From Ktedonobacter racemifer DSM 44963 (lineage in GTDB: Bacteria > Chloroflexota > Ktedonobacteria > Ktedonobacterales > Ktedonobacteraceae): a stretch of DNA of 64,000 nt. The stretch lies in NCBI RefSeq assembly GCF_000178855.1, contig NZ_ADVG01000003.1, forward strand, positions 1,860,001-1,924,000, given 5' to 3'. Positions 17,242 through 27,567 of the stretch are shown here, piece after piece. The notes beneath the pieces were generated by a model. The model saw only the letters and a list, made by a program, of their open reading frames with translations. It was not told the DNA's origin and ran no database searches. Made by a program: the position numbers and the translations under genes. The number at the start of each line of letters is the position of its first letter. Within the stretch, counting starts at the first letter, position 1.

Positions 17242-18684
17242 TCAGGGCACACGAAAGACTTGTAGCGTATAATCTTCATACCCATAACGGCATAGCGAGA
17301 GACAGGTTTTATTGCTCAAAATCCCATAGTTCAGTGGAGTAATCAGCGCCAGATAACGGCTATCAGGTGACCAGGCCAGTTGATCTGGATTTTTCGGCGC
17401 GCTATAGGTAAACAGCGCTTGACCACTGGAAGCATCCCAGAATTGAACAACCGAACGGCTACCATTGTCCCCTTGCGCCGGTTCACTGGAGCCGGCAATA
17501 TAATTTCCTGCGGCCAGGTATTTCCCATCCGGTGACCAGGTTACGTAAAGCGGCTGTCCACTGACATGCTCACAGGTAAAAAGACGCCGACCGCCCTGAA
17601 GGGACCAGACATCAATCGCTGAGCCTATGTTATTGACGACACCAAAGGCCATACGCGTACCATCGGGAGACCATGTGATGCGCCTGTCTTTCCCATTTTG
17701 AGCGGTTACACCGACATCTGCGTTGGTTTGCAAACGCACCCGACCGGTACGCGCATTCCATACTCCCAGCAAGCTTTTGCCTGTCTTCCCACTGGCAGCA
17801 AAGACAATAGCGTTCCCATCAGGCGACCAGCCAAGCACAGAGCATGGTCCGGAACTGGCAGAGGCATCGTAGCGCCAGAGAAGGTGAGCATCAGCCGCAC
17901 CCCAGACGTGTACTGAACCATCCTGACATGCTGACGCGATGAACGCTCCATTCGGTGACCAGGTAATATCATTTACTCGCGCAATCTCCTGTCCCTCTAG
18001 TGAGGTAGGATACTGCGAAAGCATGGTGCCATGCTGTACGTCCCAGACCTGTACGATGCCTGGCTGATGAGCAGCATTGGTGGTGTCCGGCGATAGGCTA
18101 AAGGCAATACGAGTGCCATCAGGAGAGAGCGCTACACGACGTTCTGGAAATGATGTATAGCGATGCGTCCAAACGTTCTGTCCGCTCTCCACTTCCTGCA
18201 CCAGGAGTGCTGCACCTCCAACATATGCAACAGTCGTACCACGCTTCGACCATGATGTCGCCCATGTGGATGTATAGTCATAACCAGGCCATATTTTCTG
18301 TTGCCAGCGCCGTTGTCCATTTTCCACATTCACAACGAACAACCCACGGTTGCTGGCATAGGCGATATGTAAGCTATCTGACAACCACGAGAAATCGAGT
18401 CCGTCCCAATTGATACTACGCAGCAGGTGGTTACTCGTGGGCTTCCCCTGGCTCCTTATCTGTGGCAATAGATTGAAGCCACAACTGGCGCTGGCGAGAG
18501 CCACCCCCGATATGACTCCCCCAAGGAGTAAGCTTCGTCTTGAGAAGCCTTTTTGTGCAAAAGAAAGGACTTCTCTCTCTTTGGGCTGACTACGAAGTAT
18601 CTGTTCATCCATGAGTGAAGATGAGCTATTCTGAACACCCGGAACGTATAGCCGCTGTAATCGCTCTTTCGTGTGGTCTCTCAT
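17242..18684 (-). CDS. WD40-repeat beta-propeller protein, membrane-anchored
   Basis: 480 aa. Residues ~45-70 carry 'SRRSLLLGGVISGVALASASCGF', a twin-arginine-like export signal with a possible lipidated cysteine. The rest is a series of WD40 blades with recurring 'WSPDG' turns ('LSPDGTRIAF', 'WSPNGAFIASACQDGSVHVW', 'WSPDGKYLAAGNY'). Such propellers are protein-interaction platforms. The partner is unknown. GGGAGG lies about 10 bp before ATG 18684. It is upstream of and co-directional with the mannosidase, 265 bp away, and may be transcribed separately. Confidence 0.82.
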   Translation of the reverse strand: MRDHTKERLQRLYVPGVQNSSSSLMDEQILRSQPKEREVLSFAQKGFSRRSLLLGGVISGVALASASCGFNLLPQIRSQGKPTSNHLLRSINWDGLDFSWLSDSLHIAYASNRGLFVVNVENGQRRWQQKIWPGYDYTSTWATSWSKRGTTVAYVGGAALLVQEVESGQNVWTHRYTSFPERRVALSPDGTRIAFSLSPDTTNAAHQPGIVQVWDVQHGTMLSQYPTSLEGQEIARVNDITWSPNGAFIASACQDGSVHVWGAADAHLLWRYDASASSGPCSVLGWSPDGNAIVFAASGKTGKSLLGVWNARTGRVRLQTNADVGVTAQNGKDRRITWSPDGTRMAFGVVNNIGSAIDVWSLQGGRRLFTCEHVSGQPLYVTWSPDGKYLAAGNYIAGSSEPAQGDNGSRSVVQFWDASSGQALFTYSAPKNPDQLAWSPDSRYLALITPLNYGILSNKTCLSLCRYGYEDYTLQVFRVP

Positions 18685-19252
18685 AGGGTAATGACCTCCC
18701 TGTCAGGAAATTTCTGTCATTAGTATACCAAATTGAAGGTAAATGTACGAGATAACAACATATTTAGGTATGTATCAATTATTGCTATTGACAAACCAAT
18801 CAAAGTTTTATTAATATAATTTGTATAGATGATTGCTAACAAATTAGTCTCTTGTTGCTTGCTAATTTGATCATCTTTCATTTTCAGTAGTGGTGAGCAG
18901 GAGTTGGCAGGAAAGACGATAGGCAATGTATCTTCTCGTATGCTGTCAGCATATTGAAAACTGCTCGCTTTATAACGTGAGAAGGAAGGTAGCGGATATC
19001 AATAAAACAACTCATCACTGCACATAGCGGTTATTACCTGGTAAAGGTGTTCCATCCAAGCATTTCATTTCGATGCACGCTCTCTCTAGCAACAAACGCT
19101 GACAATGTATGTCAGAGGTATGCCCTTGTGTCCATGTATCTATGTGTATACATACTGGCAGAGTTCTTATTTATCATCTGATGATGCAACTCTCGTCCAG
19201 TCGACTATCGCCACCAATCTCTGCAGATTGGAATGGGAAAGGGGTATTTTTT
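18685..19252. other. 568-bp intergenic region before the ABC importer
   Basis: No gene. It holds the promoter and operator site at 18788-18828 and A+T-rich leader. An in-frame upstream extension of the binding-protein frame (from 19109) lacks a signal peptide and ribosome site and is not believed. Confidence 0.6.
18788..18828 (+). promoter_or_regulatory. Promoter with overlapping putative operator, site 5
   Basis: TTGACA (18788-18793) is followed 17-21 bp later by TTAATATAAT (18811-18820), then directly by TTTGTATAG (18820-18828). The layout suits repression of the divergent region feeding the binding-protein gene at 19253. The leader would be about 420 nt. Confidence 0.5.
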
Positions 19253-21040
19253 ATGACTGAGCGACCCATCAACAACAACGAATTATCCATGACCCGACGA
19301 CAGGCGCTGCAGCTTGCACTCGTGACTGGGGGAAGTATCGTTGGCGGCAGCTTCTTGACTGCCTGTAACGATAGCACAAGTCCTGGCAGTGGTCAGCAAA
19401 CAGCGTCGATCACGCCGACCCCACGCAACCAGACACTTGTTGTCGACCAATCAGCACAATTTGCTGTCTTCGATAGTTTCAACCCATTTATTCCCAATGG
19501 GCAGGAATACGAAACTGGCTTTGGTCAGATCTGCAAAGAATTCCTTTTTTACTACAATCTCATTACCGGTGAAACCAAACCCTGGCTCGCCAAAGGCTGG
19601 GAATATAACCCAGACCACACGCAACTCACGCTCAAGCTGAATCCCAAAGCACACTGGAATGACGGTACCCCATTCACGGCCAAAGACGTCGTATTTACAC
19701 TGCAAATGCTGTTACAGAACGACGCGTTGATTGGATCGTCCAGCTATACACCATTCGTGAAACAGGCTAAAGCGTCGGATGATCAGACAGTGGTGATCGA
19801 TTTGAAGATTGCCAATCCCCGTTTTCATTACAACTTTATTTGTGGGATCGTCAATGGGCAGGAAATTGTGCCTGAGCACATCTGGTCCAAACAGAATCCG
19901 CTAACCTTTAAGGCCAGCCCGCCAGTCTGGACTGGTCCATACAAACTGGATCGCACAATCCCTTCCCAATTCATGTATATCTGGAAAAAAGACCCCAATT
20001 ACTGGAACAAGGACGAGCTTGATCCCAAGCCTGAATATGTCGTCTATCGTACCACTCCAAGTACAGACTCCGAGGTTGAACAATTCAAACGCGGCCAGGT
20101 TGATGTGCCAGCTTTCGACTATCAGCACGCGGTTGCGATCAAAAATCAATACTCAAATATTGCCATCGAACAGAAGTTCCGCGATCCCTGTCCACGAGCC
20201 ATTGCCATTAACTGTGACCCATCCAAGGGCTTACTGGCCGATCCACGTATGCACTGGGCTATTTCATACCTGATAGATCGCAAGATGCTTGGTAGTACTG
20301 TCTGGTCTGTTCCTACACCGCCCGCACAGTTCCCTTGGGCCGACTACCCCTCCAATGAGAAGTGGTCGGATCAGAGCATTGCCGCAAAGTATCAATTGAC
20401 GTATGATCCCAAAAAGGCGGCAGCCCTCCTGGATGAAATGGGAGCGAAACTCAATAGCAGTGGAAAACGCACGTACAATGGTCAACCACTGCAATACGAG
20501 ATTATGACACCATCAAAGATTGGTGACCCTGAATACATCTATGGACAGAAGCTGGCCGATGAACTCAACAAGATCGGTATCGGTGCCAATGTCAGATACT
20601 ACGACGGTACGGTCTGGACCAACAAGTTCAATAATGGACAATTCGATATCACAACGTACTATATCTGTGGCGAGGTATTCGATCCTGGGCAGTTATATAG
20701 CGGTTACGAGATCAGTAAAACCAAGCCAATCAACCAGGATGCAAGCGTTGGTGGCAATATTCAGCGTGTGAAATACACAGATCTCGATAGTCTGGCAACG
20801 CAACTGGACCACACCGATCCCGGTAGCTCTGCGAATATGGCCTTGTTCAATCAGGCACTAGAGACGTATTACAAAGACATGCCGATCATTCCGGTTACGC
20901 AAACAACGTATCCCACCATTTTTAATACGTCATATTGGACGAACTGGCCAACGGATGACAATCTCTACCAGGTACCATCCAACTGGTGGGGTCAGTTCTT
21001 ATTCGTCGTTGGAAGCCTTAAGCCCACTGGCAAAGCATAA
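19253..21040 (+). CDS. ABC transporter substrate-binding protein, family 5 (oligosaccharide/peptide)
   Basis: Exported lipoprotein of about 595 aa. The N-terminus has a twin arginine ('TRRQALQLALVTGG') and a lipobox 'FLTAC'. The mature part shows family-5 signatures: 'GWEYNPDHTQLTLKLNPKAHWNDGTPFTAKDVVFTLQMLL' in pieces, and 'AISYLIDRKML'. ATG 19253 has AAAGGGG 9 bp upstream. Although annotated as peptide-binding, family-5 proteins in saccharolytic bacteria often bind oligosaccharides. With the GH38 enzyme next door, a mannose-containing oligosaccharide is the inferred ligand. Confidence 0.88.
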   Translation: MTERPINNNELSMTRRQALQLALVTGGSIVGGSFLTACNDSTSPGSGQQTASITPTPRNQTLVVDQSAQFAVFDSFNPFIPNGQEYETGFGQICKEFLFYYNLITGETKPWLAKGWEYNPDHTQLTLKLNPKAHWNDGTPFTAKDVVFTLQMLLQNDALIGSSSYTPFVKQAKASDDQTVVIDLKIANPRFHYNFICGIVNGQEIVPEHIWSKQNPLTFKASPPVWTGPYKLDRTIPSQFMYIWKKDPNYWNKDELDPKPEYVVYRTTPSTDSEVEQFKRGQVDVPAFDYQHAVAIKNQYSNIAIEQKFRDPCPRAIAINCDPSKGLLADPRMHWAISYLIDRKMLGSTVWSVPTPPAQFPWADYPSNEKWSDQSIAAKYQLTYDPKKAAALLDEMGAKLNSSGKRTYNGQPLQYEIMTPSKIGDPEYIYGQKLADELNKIGIGANVRYYDGTVWTNKFNNGQFDITTYYICGEVFDPGQLYSGYEISKTKPINQDASVGGNIQRVKYTDLDSLATQLDHTDPGSSANMALFNQALETYYKDMPIIPVTQTTYPTIFNTSYWTNWPTDDNLYQVPSNWWGQFLFVVGSLKPTGKA

Positions 21041-21136
21041 GCTTCATCCAGCATCCTCATTCCTTCATTCAGCAAGCAGACTGGCCAGAGCTGGTTTCTG
21101 TCCAGCCTGTTCTGATCCTAGAAAAAGGAGCATTGT

Positions 21137-22219
21137 ATGATCAAAGGCATGTCACGTGAGCTTTCACCGGGCAAACAAAATATCTTCTCATCTCTGCGCA
21201 CATGGCTGGCTGCTCACCCCCTGATAGCGTATGCTATCCGCCGTTTTGGTGCCTATATCCTGACGCTGTGGGGATCGCTCACCGTCACCTTTTTTTTCTT
21301 TCACCTCATTCCAGGTAATCCGATTGCTTCTTATGTTCAAAGCCTGCAATCGCGTCAGGGCTATAACGCCCACGCCAGTCAGAACGTTGTACAGTACTAT
21401 AACAAGATATTTGGACTCGAAGGCAATCTGTTCCAGCAATATCTCCACTACATGTACCAGTTAATCGTTAAACACGACCTGGGACCTTCGTTGATCAGTT
21501 TTCCAAACTCCTCGCAGGATATCATTGCGCGCTCTCTCCCCTGGACGATCGGCCTGTTAGGACTTTCAACCATCATTTCCTGGGTTCTCGGGCTCGCTCT
21601 TGGCGCACTCATTGGTTGGAAACGCGACAAGCATGTATCGGAATGGTTAACCAACCTGTGTATCGGGCTCTCACATATCCCCTATTATTTTGTCGCGTTG
21701 ATCCTCATCTTCTTCATCGCGTATCGGCTCAACTGGTTTCCTCCGGCATCAGCCTACGATCCCAACTATACAGCAGGGCTCAACTGGGATTTTATCCTGA
21801 GTGTTATCAACCATGGCACACTGCCCGCGCTATCTATTGTGCTCATCAGTGTGTGTAGCTGGATGCTCTCAACACGGATGCTGATGATTACCATTGTGGG
21901 AGAAGATTACCTGACATTCGCGGAAGCTAAAGGTCTCAAGCCGCGCAGTATCCTGAACCGGTATGCCCTGCGCAACTGTTATCTTCCCCAAATTACCGGC
22001 CTGGGTATCACATTGGGAGCTATCTTCAATGGCAATGTGCTCGTGGAACAGTTGTTTGCCTATCCAGGCGTGGGCAACCTTTTCGTCACTGCCATTCAAC
22101 AACTTGACTTCAACACAATTCAAGGTATTGTTGCCATGGCCATCTTCGGTGTCCTTACTGCCAACTTGATTCTTGATTTGTTTCTGCCAATGTTCGATCC
22201 ACGAGTCAAATATTACTAA
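21137..22219 (+). CDS. ABC transporter permease, DppB/OppB type
   Basis: 360-aa inner-membrane protein with six predicted helices. 'GSLTVTFFFFHLIPGNPI' is the typical first helix of DppB-type subunits, and the EAA loop reads 'EDYLTFAEAKGLKPRSILNRYALRNCYLP'. AAAAAGGAG precedes ATG 21137 by 7 bp. It is second in the binding protein-permease-permease-ATPase-ATPase operon. Its partner gene starts 25 bp after its stop. Confidence 0.9.
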   Translation: MIKGMSRELSPGKQNIFSSLRTWLAAHPLIAYAIRRFGAYILTLWGSLTVTFFFFHLIPGNPIASYVQSLQSRQGYNAHASQNVVQYYNKIFGLEGNLFQQYLHYMYQLIVKHDLGPSLISFPNSSQDIIARSLPWTIGLLGLSTIISWVLGLALGALIGWKRDKHVSEWLTNLCIGLSHIPYYFVALILIFFIAYRLNWFPPASAYDPNYTAGLNWDFILSVINHGTLPALSIVLISVCSWMLSTRMLMITIVGEDYLTFAEAKGLKPRSILNRYALRNCYLPQITGLGITLGAIFNGNVLVEQLFAYPGVGNLFVTAIQQLDFNTIQGIVAMAIFGVLTANLILDLFLPMFDPRVKYY

Positions 22220-22244
22220 GAACACGGTGAAGAAGGAAGGTCCA

Positions 22245-23123
22245 ATGCGGAGATTTTTACTTGCGCTCTGGGGATTATGGACATCCAGCCGCAAAGTTCA
22301 GGTTGGTATTCTGATCCTGTTTTTTTTTATTTTGCTGGCCATGTTTCACCCGCTTATTAGCGCTATCATTGGGCATGGACAGGACCCGCTTGCTATCTCG
22401 GTTAATCCTCCCTGGGAGCTACCGAACGCGCAACACTGGTTGGGGACCGATCGTTATGGACGTGATATTCTGGCGATGACGGCAACGGCTCTGTCAGCTT
22501 CGCTCGAAGTCGGAGTGGTCGCAGGCGTGCTCTCAACCTTGTTCGGGGTAGTGGTCGCCTTTATTGCAGGATATAAAGGCGGCAAGGTCGATAGCGTGCT
22601 CTCGACCATCACCGATGTATTTCTGGTTGTGCCGAGTTTCCCGCTGCTGATCACGCTCTCTGCCTATTCGAGGGAGGTGAGCTTGTTTTCTATCGCGACT
22701 ATCCTGTCCGTATTTAGCTGGCCATTCGCTGCTCGGACAATTCGCTCACAAGTATTGAGCCTGCGTAGCCGTCCCTACGTTGAACTGGCAAAAGTGGCAA
22801 AGTTAAATGATTACGAAATCATCTTCCTGGAACTGCTGCCTAACCTCTTACCATTTATTGGTGTCGGCTTTGCTTCCGCCTCGCTGGGCGCGATTTTTGC
22901 CCTGGTCGGCCTTGAGGTTATTGGACTGGGACCTGGTAACACACTGGATCTTGGACTCATGCTTAATTGGTCCCAGGATTGGGGCGCGTTAAGCCTGGGT
23001 GCCTGGCCGATCTTCGTCGCACCCGTGGTCGTGTTGGCACTGCTGTTCTTCGCTGTCAATCTGATCAACATCGGGCTTGAAGAGGTCTACAATCCCAGAC
23101 TGCGCAAAACAGCAGGAGCATAA
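22245..23123 (+). CDS. ABC transporter permease, DppC/OppC type
   Basis: 292 aa, second permease. It has the N-terminal helix, the family signature 'HWLGTDRYGRDILAM', and an EAA-type loop 'RSRPYVELAKVAKLNDYEIIFLELLPNLLP'. The start at 22245 has GAAGGAAGG just upstream. The longer frame overlapping the previous gene is rejected. The end lies 16 bp before the first ATPase. Confidence 0.9.
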   Translation: MRRFLLALWGLWTSSRKVQVGILILFFFILLAMFHPLISAIIGHGQDPLAISVNPPWELPNAQHWLGTDRYGRDILAMTATALSASLEVGVVAGVLSTLFGVVVAFIAGYKGGKVDSVLSTITDVFLVVPSFPLLITLSAYSREVSLFSIATILSVFSWPFAARTIRSQVLSLRSRPYVELAKVAKLNDYEIIFLELLPNLLPFIGVGFASASLGAIFALVGLEVIGLGPGNTLDLGLMLNWSQDWGALSLGAWPIFVAPVVVLALLFFAVNLINIGLEEVYNPRLRKTAGA

Positions 23124-23139
23124 GCAGGGAGGCACAGTA

Positions 23140-24222
23140 ATGGTAAAATCAAACAATGCATCGCACATGACGAAGACAGCGGGAAAGAGCACGGATGAAT
23201 CGCTCCTGCTCACTATTGAAGATCTCAAAGTGTATTATGATACTGTCAGCGGGGTCTCGAAAGCCGTAGATAGCGTCAGCCTGCGTATCAAGCGTGGTGA
23301 AATCCTGGGCATTGCCGGGGAGTCCGGCTGCGGCAAAAGCACCCTGACAACCGCGCTACTGCGGCTTACACAGCGACCAGGGTATATTGCTGGAGGAGCC
23401 ATCCACTTCTATCCGCAAGAAAAGGGCCCAATCGACCTGCTCACAGTGAGTGGCGAACAGCTACGCGCAATCCGCTGGCGCAATCTATCGTACCTGCCAC
23501 AGGGCTCGATGAACTCACTTAACCCGGTGCTACGCATCGCTGACCAATTTTGTGACGCGATCCTTGAGCACAGCCAGATGAGCAGGCGCGAAGCTCTGAA
23601 CATAGTATCTGATCTGCTCCAGCAAGTCGGCCTTGAGCCTCACGTCGCACGGATGTACCCACACGAGTTGTCAGGAGGAATGAAGCAGCGCGTCACGATA
23701 GCCATGGCTATCGCGCTTCGTCCCGACCTGGTAATTGCGGACGAGCCAACTACAGCACTCGATGTTCATAATCAACGTATTATTATCCAGATGCTCAGCG
23801 AGTTGCGCGATAAGCTTAGGATGACCATTATTCTGGTCACACACGACATGGCTGTACATGCTGAACTGGCGGATCGCATCGCCGTCATGTACGCGGGCAC
23901 GCTTGTTGAGGTAGGCGACGTACGTCAGATATTTAAGGCACCCAAGCATCCCTATACGCAGGGATTAATCAACTCAATTCCGCAAATTGGTGGGCAGAGA
24001 GTCCGCATGGAGGGTATTCGCGGAAACACGCCCAGCCCCAGAAACTGGCCAGCAGGATGCCGCTTCCATACACGTTGCACACACGTGATGCCAGAATGTC
24101 GTGAAAAAGTTCCACAACTCCTCACGATAGCCAATGAGCAAGACGCTCAGAGCAAACAACCGACGCTCGTTGCCTGTCACCTGTATACACAATTTGGAGC
24201 GGGAGGTACTCATGACAACTAG
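23140..24222 (+). CDS. ABC transporter ATP-binding protein, DppD/OppD type
   Basis: 360 aa. Walker A 'GESGCGKST', signature 'LSGGMKQRV', Walker B 'LVIADEPTTALD', H-loop 'VTHDM'. The C-terminal extension 'GCRFHTRCTHVMPECREK' has the four-cysteine region typical of the D/F subunits of oligopeptide-type importers. AGGGAGG is 8 bp before ATG 23140. Its last 11 bp overlap the next gene, indicating translational coupling. Confidence 0.92.
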   Translation: MVKSNNASHMTKTAGKSTDESLLLTIEDLKVYYDTVSGVSKAVDSVSLRIKRGEILGIAGESGCGKSTLTTALLRLTQRPGYIAGGAIHFYPQEKGPIDLLTVSGEQLRAIRWRNLSYLPQGSMNSLNPVLRIADQFCDAILEHSQMSRREALNIVSDLLQQVGLEPHVARMYPHELSGGMKQRVTIAMAIALRPDLVIADEPTTALDVHNQRIIIQMLSELRDKLRMTIILVTHDMAVHAELADRIAVMYAGTLVEVGDVRQIFKAPKHPYTQGLINSIPQIGGQRVRMEGIRGNTPSPRNWPAGCRFHTRCTHVMPECREKVPQLLTIANEQDAQSKQPTLVACHLYTQFGAGGTHDN

Positions 24223-25105
24223 CTCTTGTAACATCGAAGTGCAAAACATCACACAGGTTTTTCGTGGACCCGCAGCACGCAGTGCTGGTGGCAAGTTTAC
24301 GGCGGTGGACGATGTCTCATTCAACCTGACGTCTGATCCACCCGGCATAACCAGTCTTGTAGGGCAGAGTGGCAGCGGTAAGAGCACGATTGCACGCATT
24401 ATCCTTGGGCTGCAAAAACCGACGCAGGGCAGCGTGACATATCGAGGGAAAGATATCTATAGGCTTTCACGCCAGGAATACGATGTCTATCGGCGAGAAG
24501 TTCAACCAGTATTTCAGGATCCCTACGGCATTTTCAATCCGTTCTACCGCGTCGATCGTGTCTTTTGGACGGCCATCAAAAAGTTTCAACTTGCCTCGAC
24601 ACGCCAACAAGGATTAGCACGCATCGAGGAATCGCTCCACGCGGTGGATCTACGACCAGAGGATGTATTGAATCGCTACCCTCATCAGATCAGCGGTGGA
24701 CAGCGCCAGCGCATCATGCTTGCGCGTGTTCACCTCCTCCAACCAAAGTTCATTATTGCCGATGAACCAATATCAATGCTTGATGCCGCCGTACGTGTAC
24801 TCTTCCTGAACATCTTGCTCGACTTCCAGCAAAAATATTGTATGTCCACGCTCTTCATTACCCACGATCTCTCAACCGCGTACTATGTCGGAGGCAACAT
24901 CCTTGTGATGTCACAAGGACAGATCGTCGAACGCGGAAATGTCGACGATGTCTTAACGCATCCAACCCATGCCTACACTCAGATGTTACTCTCCTCCATA
25001 CCGGTCCCCGATCCTGATGCCAGATGGCAAGAGAAAGCAGACGTCGCACTAGTGGAGGATGCGCCATCAGCCGTTGAATTGCCTGATATCGAAGTGCTGG
25101 GCTAA
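24212..25105 (+). CDS. ABC transporter ATP-binding protein, DppF/OppF type
   Basis: 298 aa. Walker A 'GQSGSGKST', signature 'ISGGQRQRI', Walker B 'FIIADEPISMLD'. ATG 24212 follows GGGAGG and lies inside the end of the preceding ATPase gene. It completes the importer. The C-terminal cysteine region is short compared with its partner. The operon ends here, with about 190 bp before a transposon end. Confidence 0.9.
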   Translation: MTTSSCNIEVQNITQVFRGPAARSAGGKFTAVDDVSFNLTSDPPGITSLVGQSGSGKSTIARIILGLQKPTQGSVTYRGKDIYRLSRQEYDVYRREVQPVFQDPYGIFNPFYRVDRVFWTAIKKFQLASTRQQGLARIEESLHAVDLRPEDVLNRYPHQISGGQRQRIMLARVHLLQPKFIIADEPISMLDAAVRVLFLNILLDFQQKYCMSTLFITHDLSTAYYVGGNILVMSQGQIVERGNVDDVLTHPTHAYTQMLLSSIPVPDPDARWQEKADVALVEDAPSAVELPDIEVLG

Positions 25106-25295
25106 GCAGCATTATCCGCCATTTTGATGATGAGACTGGAAAGCATGAGCAACTGGGCAAACGAACCCCGAAAAGCTGCGTTCAACGAAACAGAGATCAG
25201 CCACAGTGAGGTTCATGTGGCATCTTTTAATACGCTTTGCCGCTCAGATATTCCCCTCATCATCAAAATGGCGGGTGAGCCTACAATTATGGTCG

Positions 25296-25335
25296 TGACG
25301 ACTCCCCACGGCTCAAGCTGGGGGCTTCTCAGGAG
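25296..25335 (-). repeat. Right-end hairpin of an IS200/IS605-type element
   Basis: TGACGACTCCCCACGG followed by a CTCAAG loop region, then CTGGGGGCTTCTCAG. The same layout with a covarying stem appears at 60178-60215. It marks the right boundary of the broken tnpB that follows on the minus strand. Confidence 0.65.
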
Positions 25336-26076
25336 GCTTGCGCTTCCTGATGGCTCCGTCCGAGCCAAAGCTGTTTGATGTTGATTGCAGCGTTGTGGTC
25401 CCTATCCAACTCACATCCACACTCGCAAGAGTGCCAACGCTCTGAGAGTTCTTTCTTGCGAACGGTGCCACAACTGCTGCATATCTGGCTGGTATACTTC
25501 GGATCAACCAACACGATCTGTACCGTACCAGCGTTTACAGCTTTGTACTCGCAGAAGGCTATGAAGGTTGCCCAACCAGCATCTAAAATGGACTTGTTCA
25601 AGCCAGATTTCGCACTGGCTCCATTGTGAAGGTATTGCCCTGTCTCTGCGTCTTGCTTGGGTTTCGCATGTTTGGAGAGGCTGGCAGGCGCGATATCTTC
25701 AAACACGATGGTTTCGTAGGTGCTTACCAGACGGTGTGACCATTGGTGAAGGTAGTCATTGCGCTGATTGCGCACCTTCCTGTGAAGCGTAGCGACACGC
25801 TCAACCGCCCTCTTACGTCGCTTAGACCCCTCTTTTTTCTGGACAAGGCTTGCTGTGCTTTAGCAAGCTTCTTCTCAGCACGTCGGTAGTGTTTAGGGTT
25901 CTCAATCATATCGCCAGTAGAGAGCGTTGCCAACTTGGAGACACCCAGATCGATACCAATTGCCTCATCGGTGTAGGGTGTGCGCGCTACGCTCTCCACT
26001 TCACAAGCAAGGCAGACGTACCAGCAGTTGCCCTCTGAGTGAGCTTGCAGCATTGGTTTCTTCTCCGAAGGTACAG
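25329..26076 (-). pseudogene. TnpB C-terminal fragment, truncated and frameshifted
   Basis: From about 26076 the minus strand reads 'VPSEKKPMLQAHSEGNCWYV' and then RuvC-I 'AIGIDLGVSKLATL'. A frameshift in the A-run near 25840 moves to a second frame with RuvC-II 'TIVFEDIAPASL', the zinc finger 'CSSCGTVRKKELSERWHSCECG' and RuvC-III 'LDRDHNAAIN'. The N-terminal ~200 residues are missing, replaced by a DDE transposase in the same frame. All three acidic residues remain, but no single product can carry them. Confidence 0.8.
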
Positions 26077-27420
26077 GCTCAACGGCGAGAGATGGCTCGA
26101 TGGGAAGTGGTTGTTCAACCACCAGAGCTTTGGCGAATTCGGTGGTACGCGCGTCTTCCGGGGAAAGCTTCTGCCCCATCTCCAGGCGCAGGTTCCATAC
26201 CCACTGCGCCAGGATCTGGGCAAACTCCTGGCCGCACTGGGTATGAGAGTACCACCGATCTGCGTTCTGTTCGACATCCTCATCCGCGAGCACCGTCTCA
26301 AACGATCCGCGATGCAGGTAGAGGTCAAGCACATCCGAGGCAGGAAACGCCGGAGAGGGAAGTGTGCTGACAAACAGTTCGTAGACGATACCGTCTCGCT
26401 CCACCCCGACGTCGGCGGGTGAGGAGGTGACGGCATGGGTAGCGATCACCAGGCGCACCTCGGGGCCAGTTGGCGTCAAGGGGACGGACACACAATCGTA
26501 GAGGGTCCGCGTCATCCCACTTTCTGGATGGGTACACACGTGATCCGAAGCGCTGGCAAGCGTCTGCTTGACCATTTCCAGATCGAGCAGGTGGTAAGCA
26601 CGACTTCTGACGATCACGCCAAGTCCAGCCGTGAGAACATCGGTGAGCGGAGCGGCGTCGCCATAGAGGCCATCCAGACGAAGCAGCACCGAAGCAGTGG
26701 AAAGCCCAAATTTTGTCGCGTAGTTCTTGATCACCCCTATCGCTTGTCGCAACTCACCACGATAATCCCCGTTGCCAGGCCCACCAAACGTGCCGAGAAA
26801 TTGCTGCGTATGCGCCTGAAGCACAACAGTTCTGGTACGGACGACTTCTCCCCGCTTGCGTCCTTGATACACTGGGGCACACACCTGATCGAAACGCCGA
26901 TGAGGAGCAGGCAACGCGTCCGTTTGCGGCAGTGCTCGTTGACGAGCCGCTTGTCGGGTTCCATCCACATCGAGGACCAGCCACCGCGCACCTGTCCGGT
27001 CGAACAGGCCACCAGGGGAAGAAAAGGGGTTGCGCGCAAGCACATCCTCTTGAAAGCGTATGCGCAGGGCTTCCACCGTGGGTTGGTCGAGAGCCGCCAG
27101 AAACCGGGACAGGGTTGAGCGATGGGGCAGCCGGCCTCGCCCGAAAAGAGCCATGAACGGCGAAGCCCACGGAGCCAGCCGTTCGTAAAAGGCTAGCAGC
27201 GTCGGTTCGCCGGAAAGGACATAGCCGATGAGCACGGCAACAAAATCGATGAGGTCGTACTGACCAAAGCGGCACGAGCAAAACGCACCTGGTCCTGGAT
27301 CGCTTTCAGGATTCCCGTCTGGGTGAGAACTTGAGCAAAGACCGCCACTTCTCCCAGAAAGATCGGCGTTGATGGCTGTGATTCTGGCGAGATCTGGATT
27401 GTTACTGTTGGATGCGCCAT
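26077..27420 (-). pseudogene. DDE transposase fused to the TnpB fragment, frameshifted
   Basis: Starts 'MAHPTVTIQISPE...FLGEVAVFAQVLTQ' at 27420. A frameshift near 27265-27300 moves to the frame reading 'FGQYDLIDFVAVLIGYVLSGEPTLLAFYERLAPW'. Acidic residues occur in 'WLVLDVDGTR', 'VLLRLDGLYGD' and 'DLYLHRGSFETVLADEDVEQ'. The ORF runs without a stop into the TnpB fragment. The family is a large DDE group common in Chloroflexota. I do not assign an IS family name. Confidence 0.75.
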
Positions 27421-27567
27421 GTTCCTTCTTCCTCGTGGTGACGTACAAACGCATGCAGAGATGCGTGCTCATTTCAGAACAATCCCCGTCATTTGCCAGT
27501 TGCCAGAGGTCCATGAGATGTGAGAAGAAGACGCGCGACAATGACGATAGCCGCTCCGCCACGTTTC

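Noticed and set aside
19109..19252. Upstream extension of the ABC binding protein
   Set aside because: It would bury the export signal. ATG 19253 has a strong ribosome site.
26435..27118. 227-codon plus-strand frame opposite the DDE transposase
   Set aside because: Antisense shadow of a recognisable transposase.
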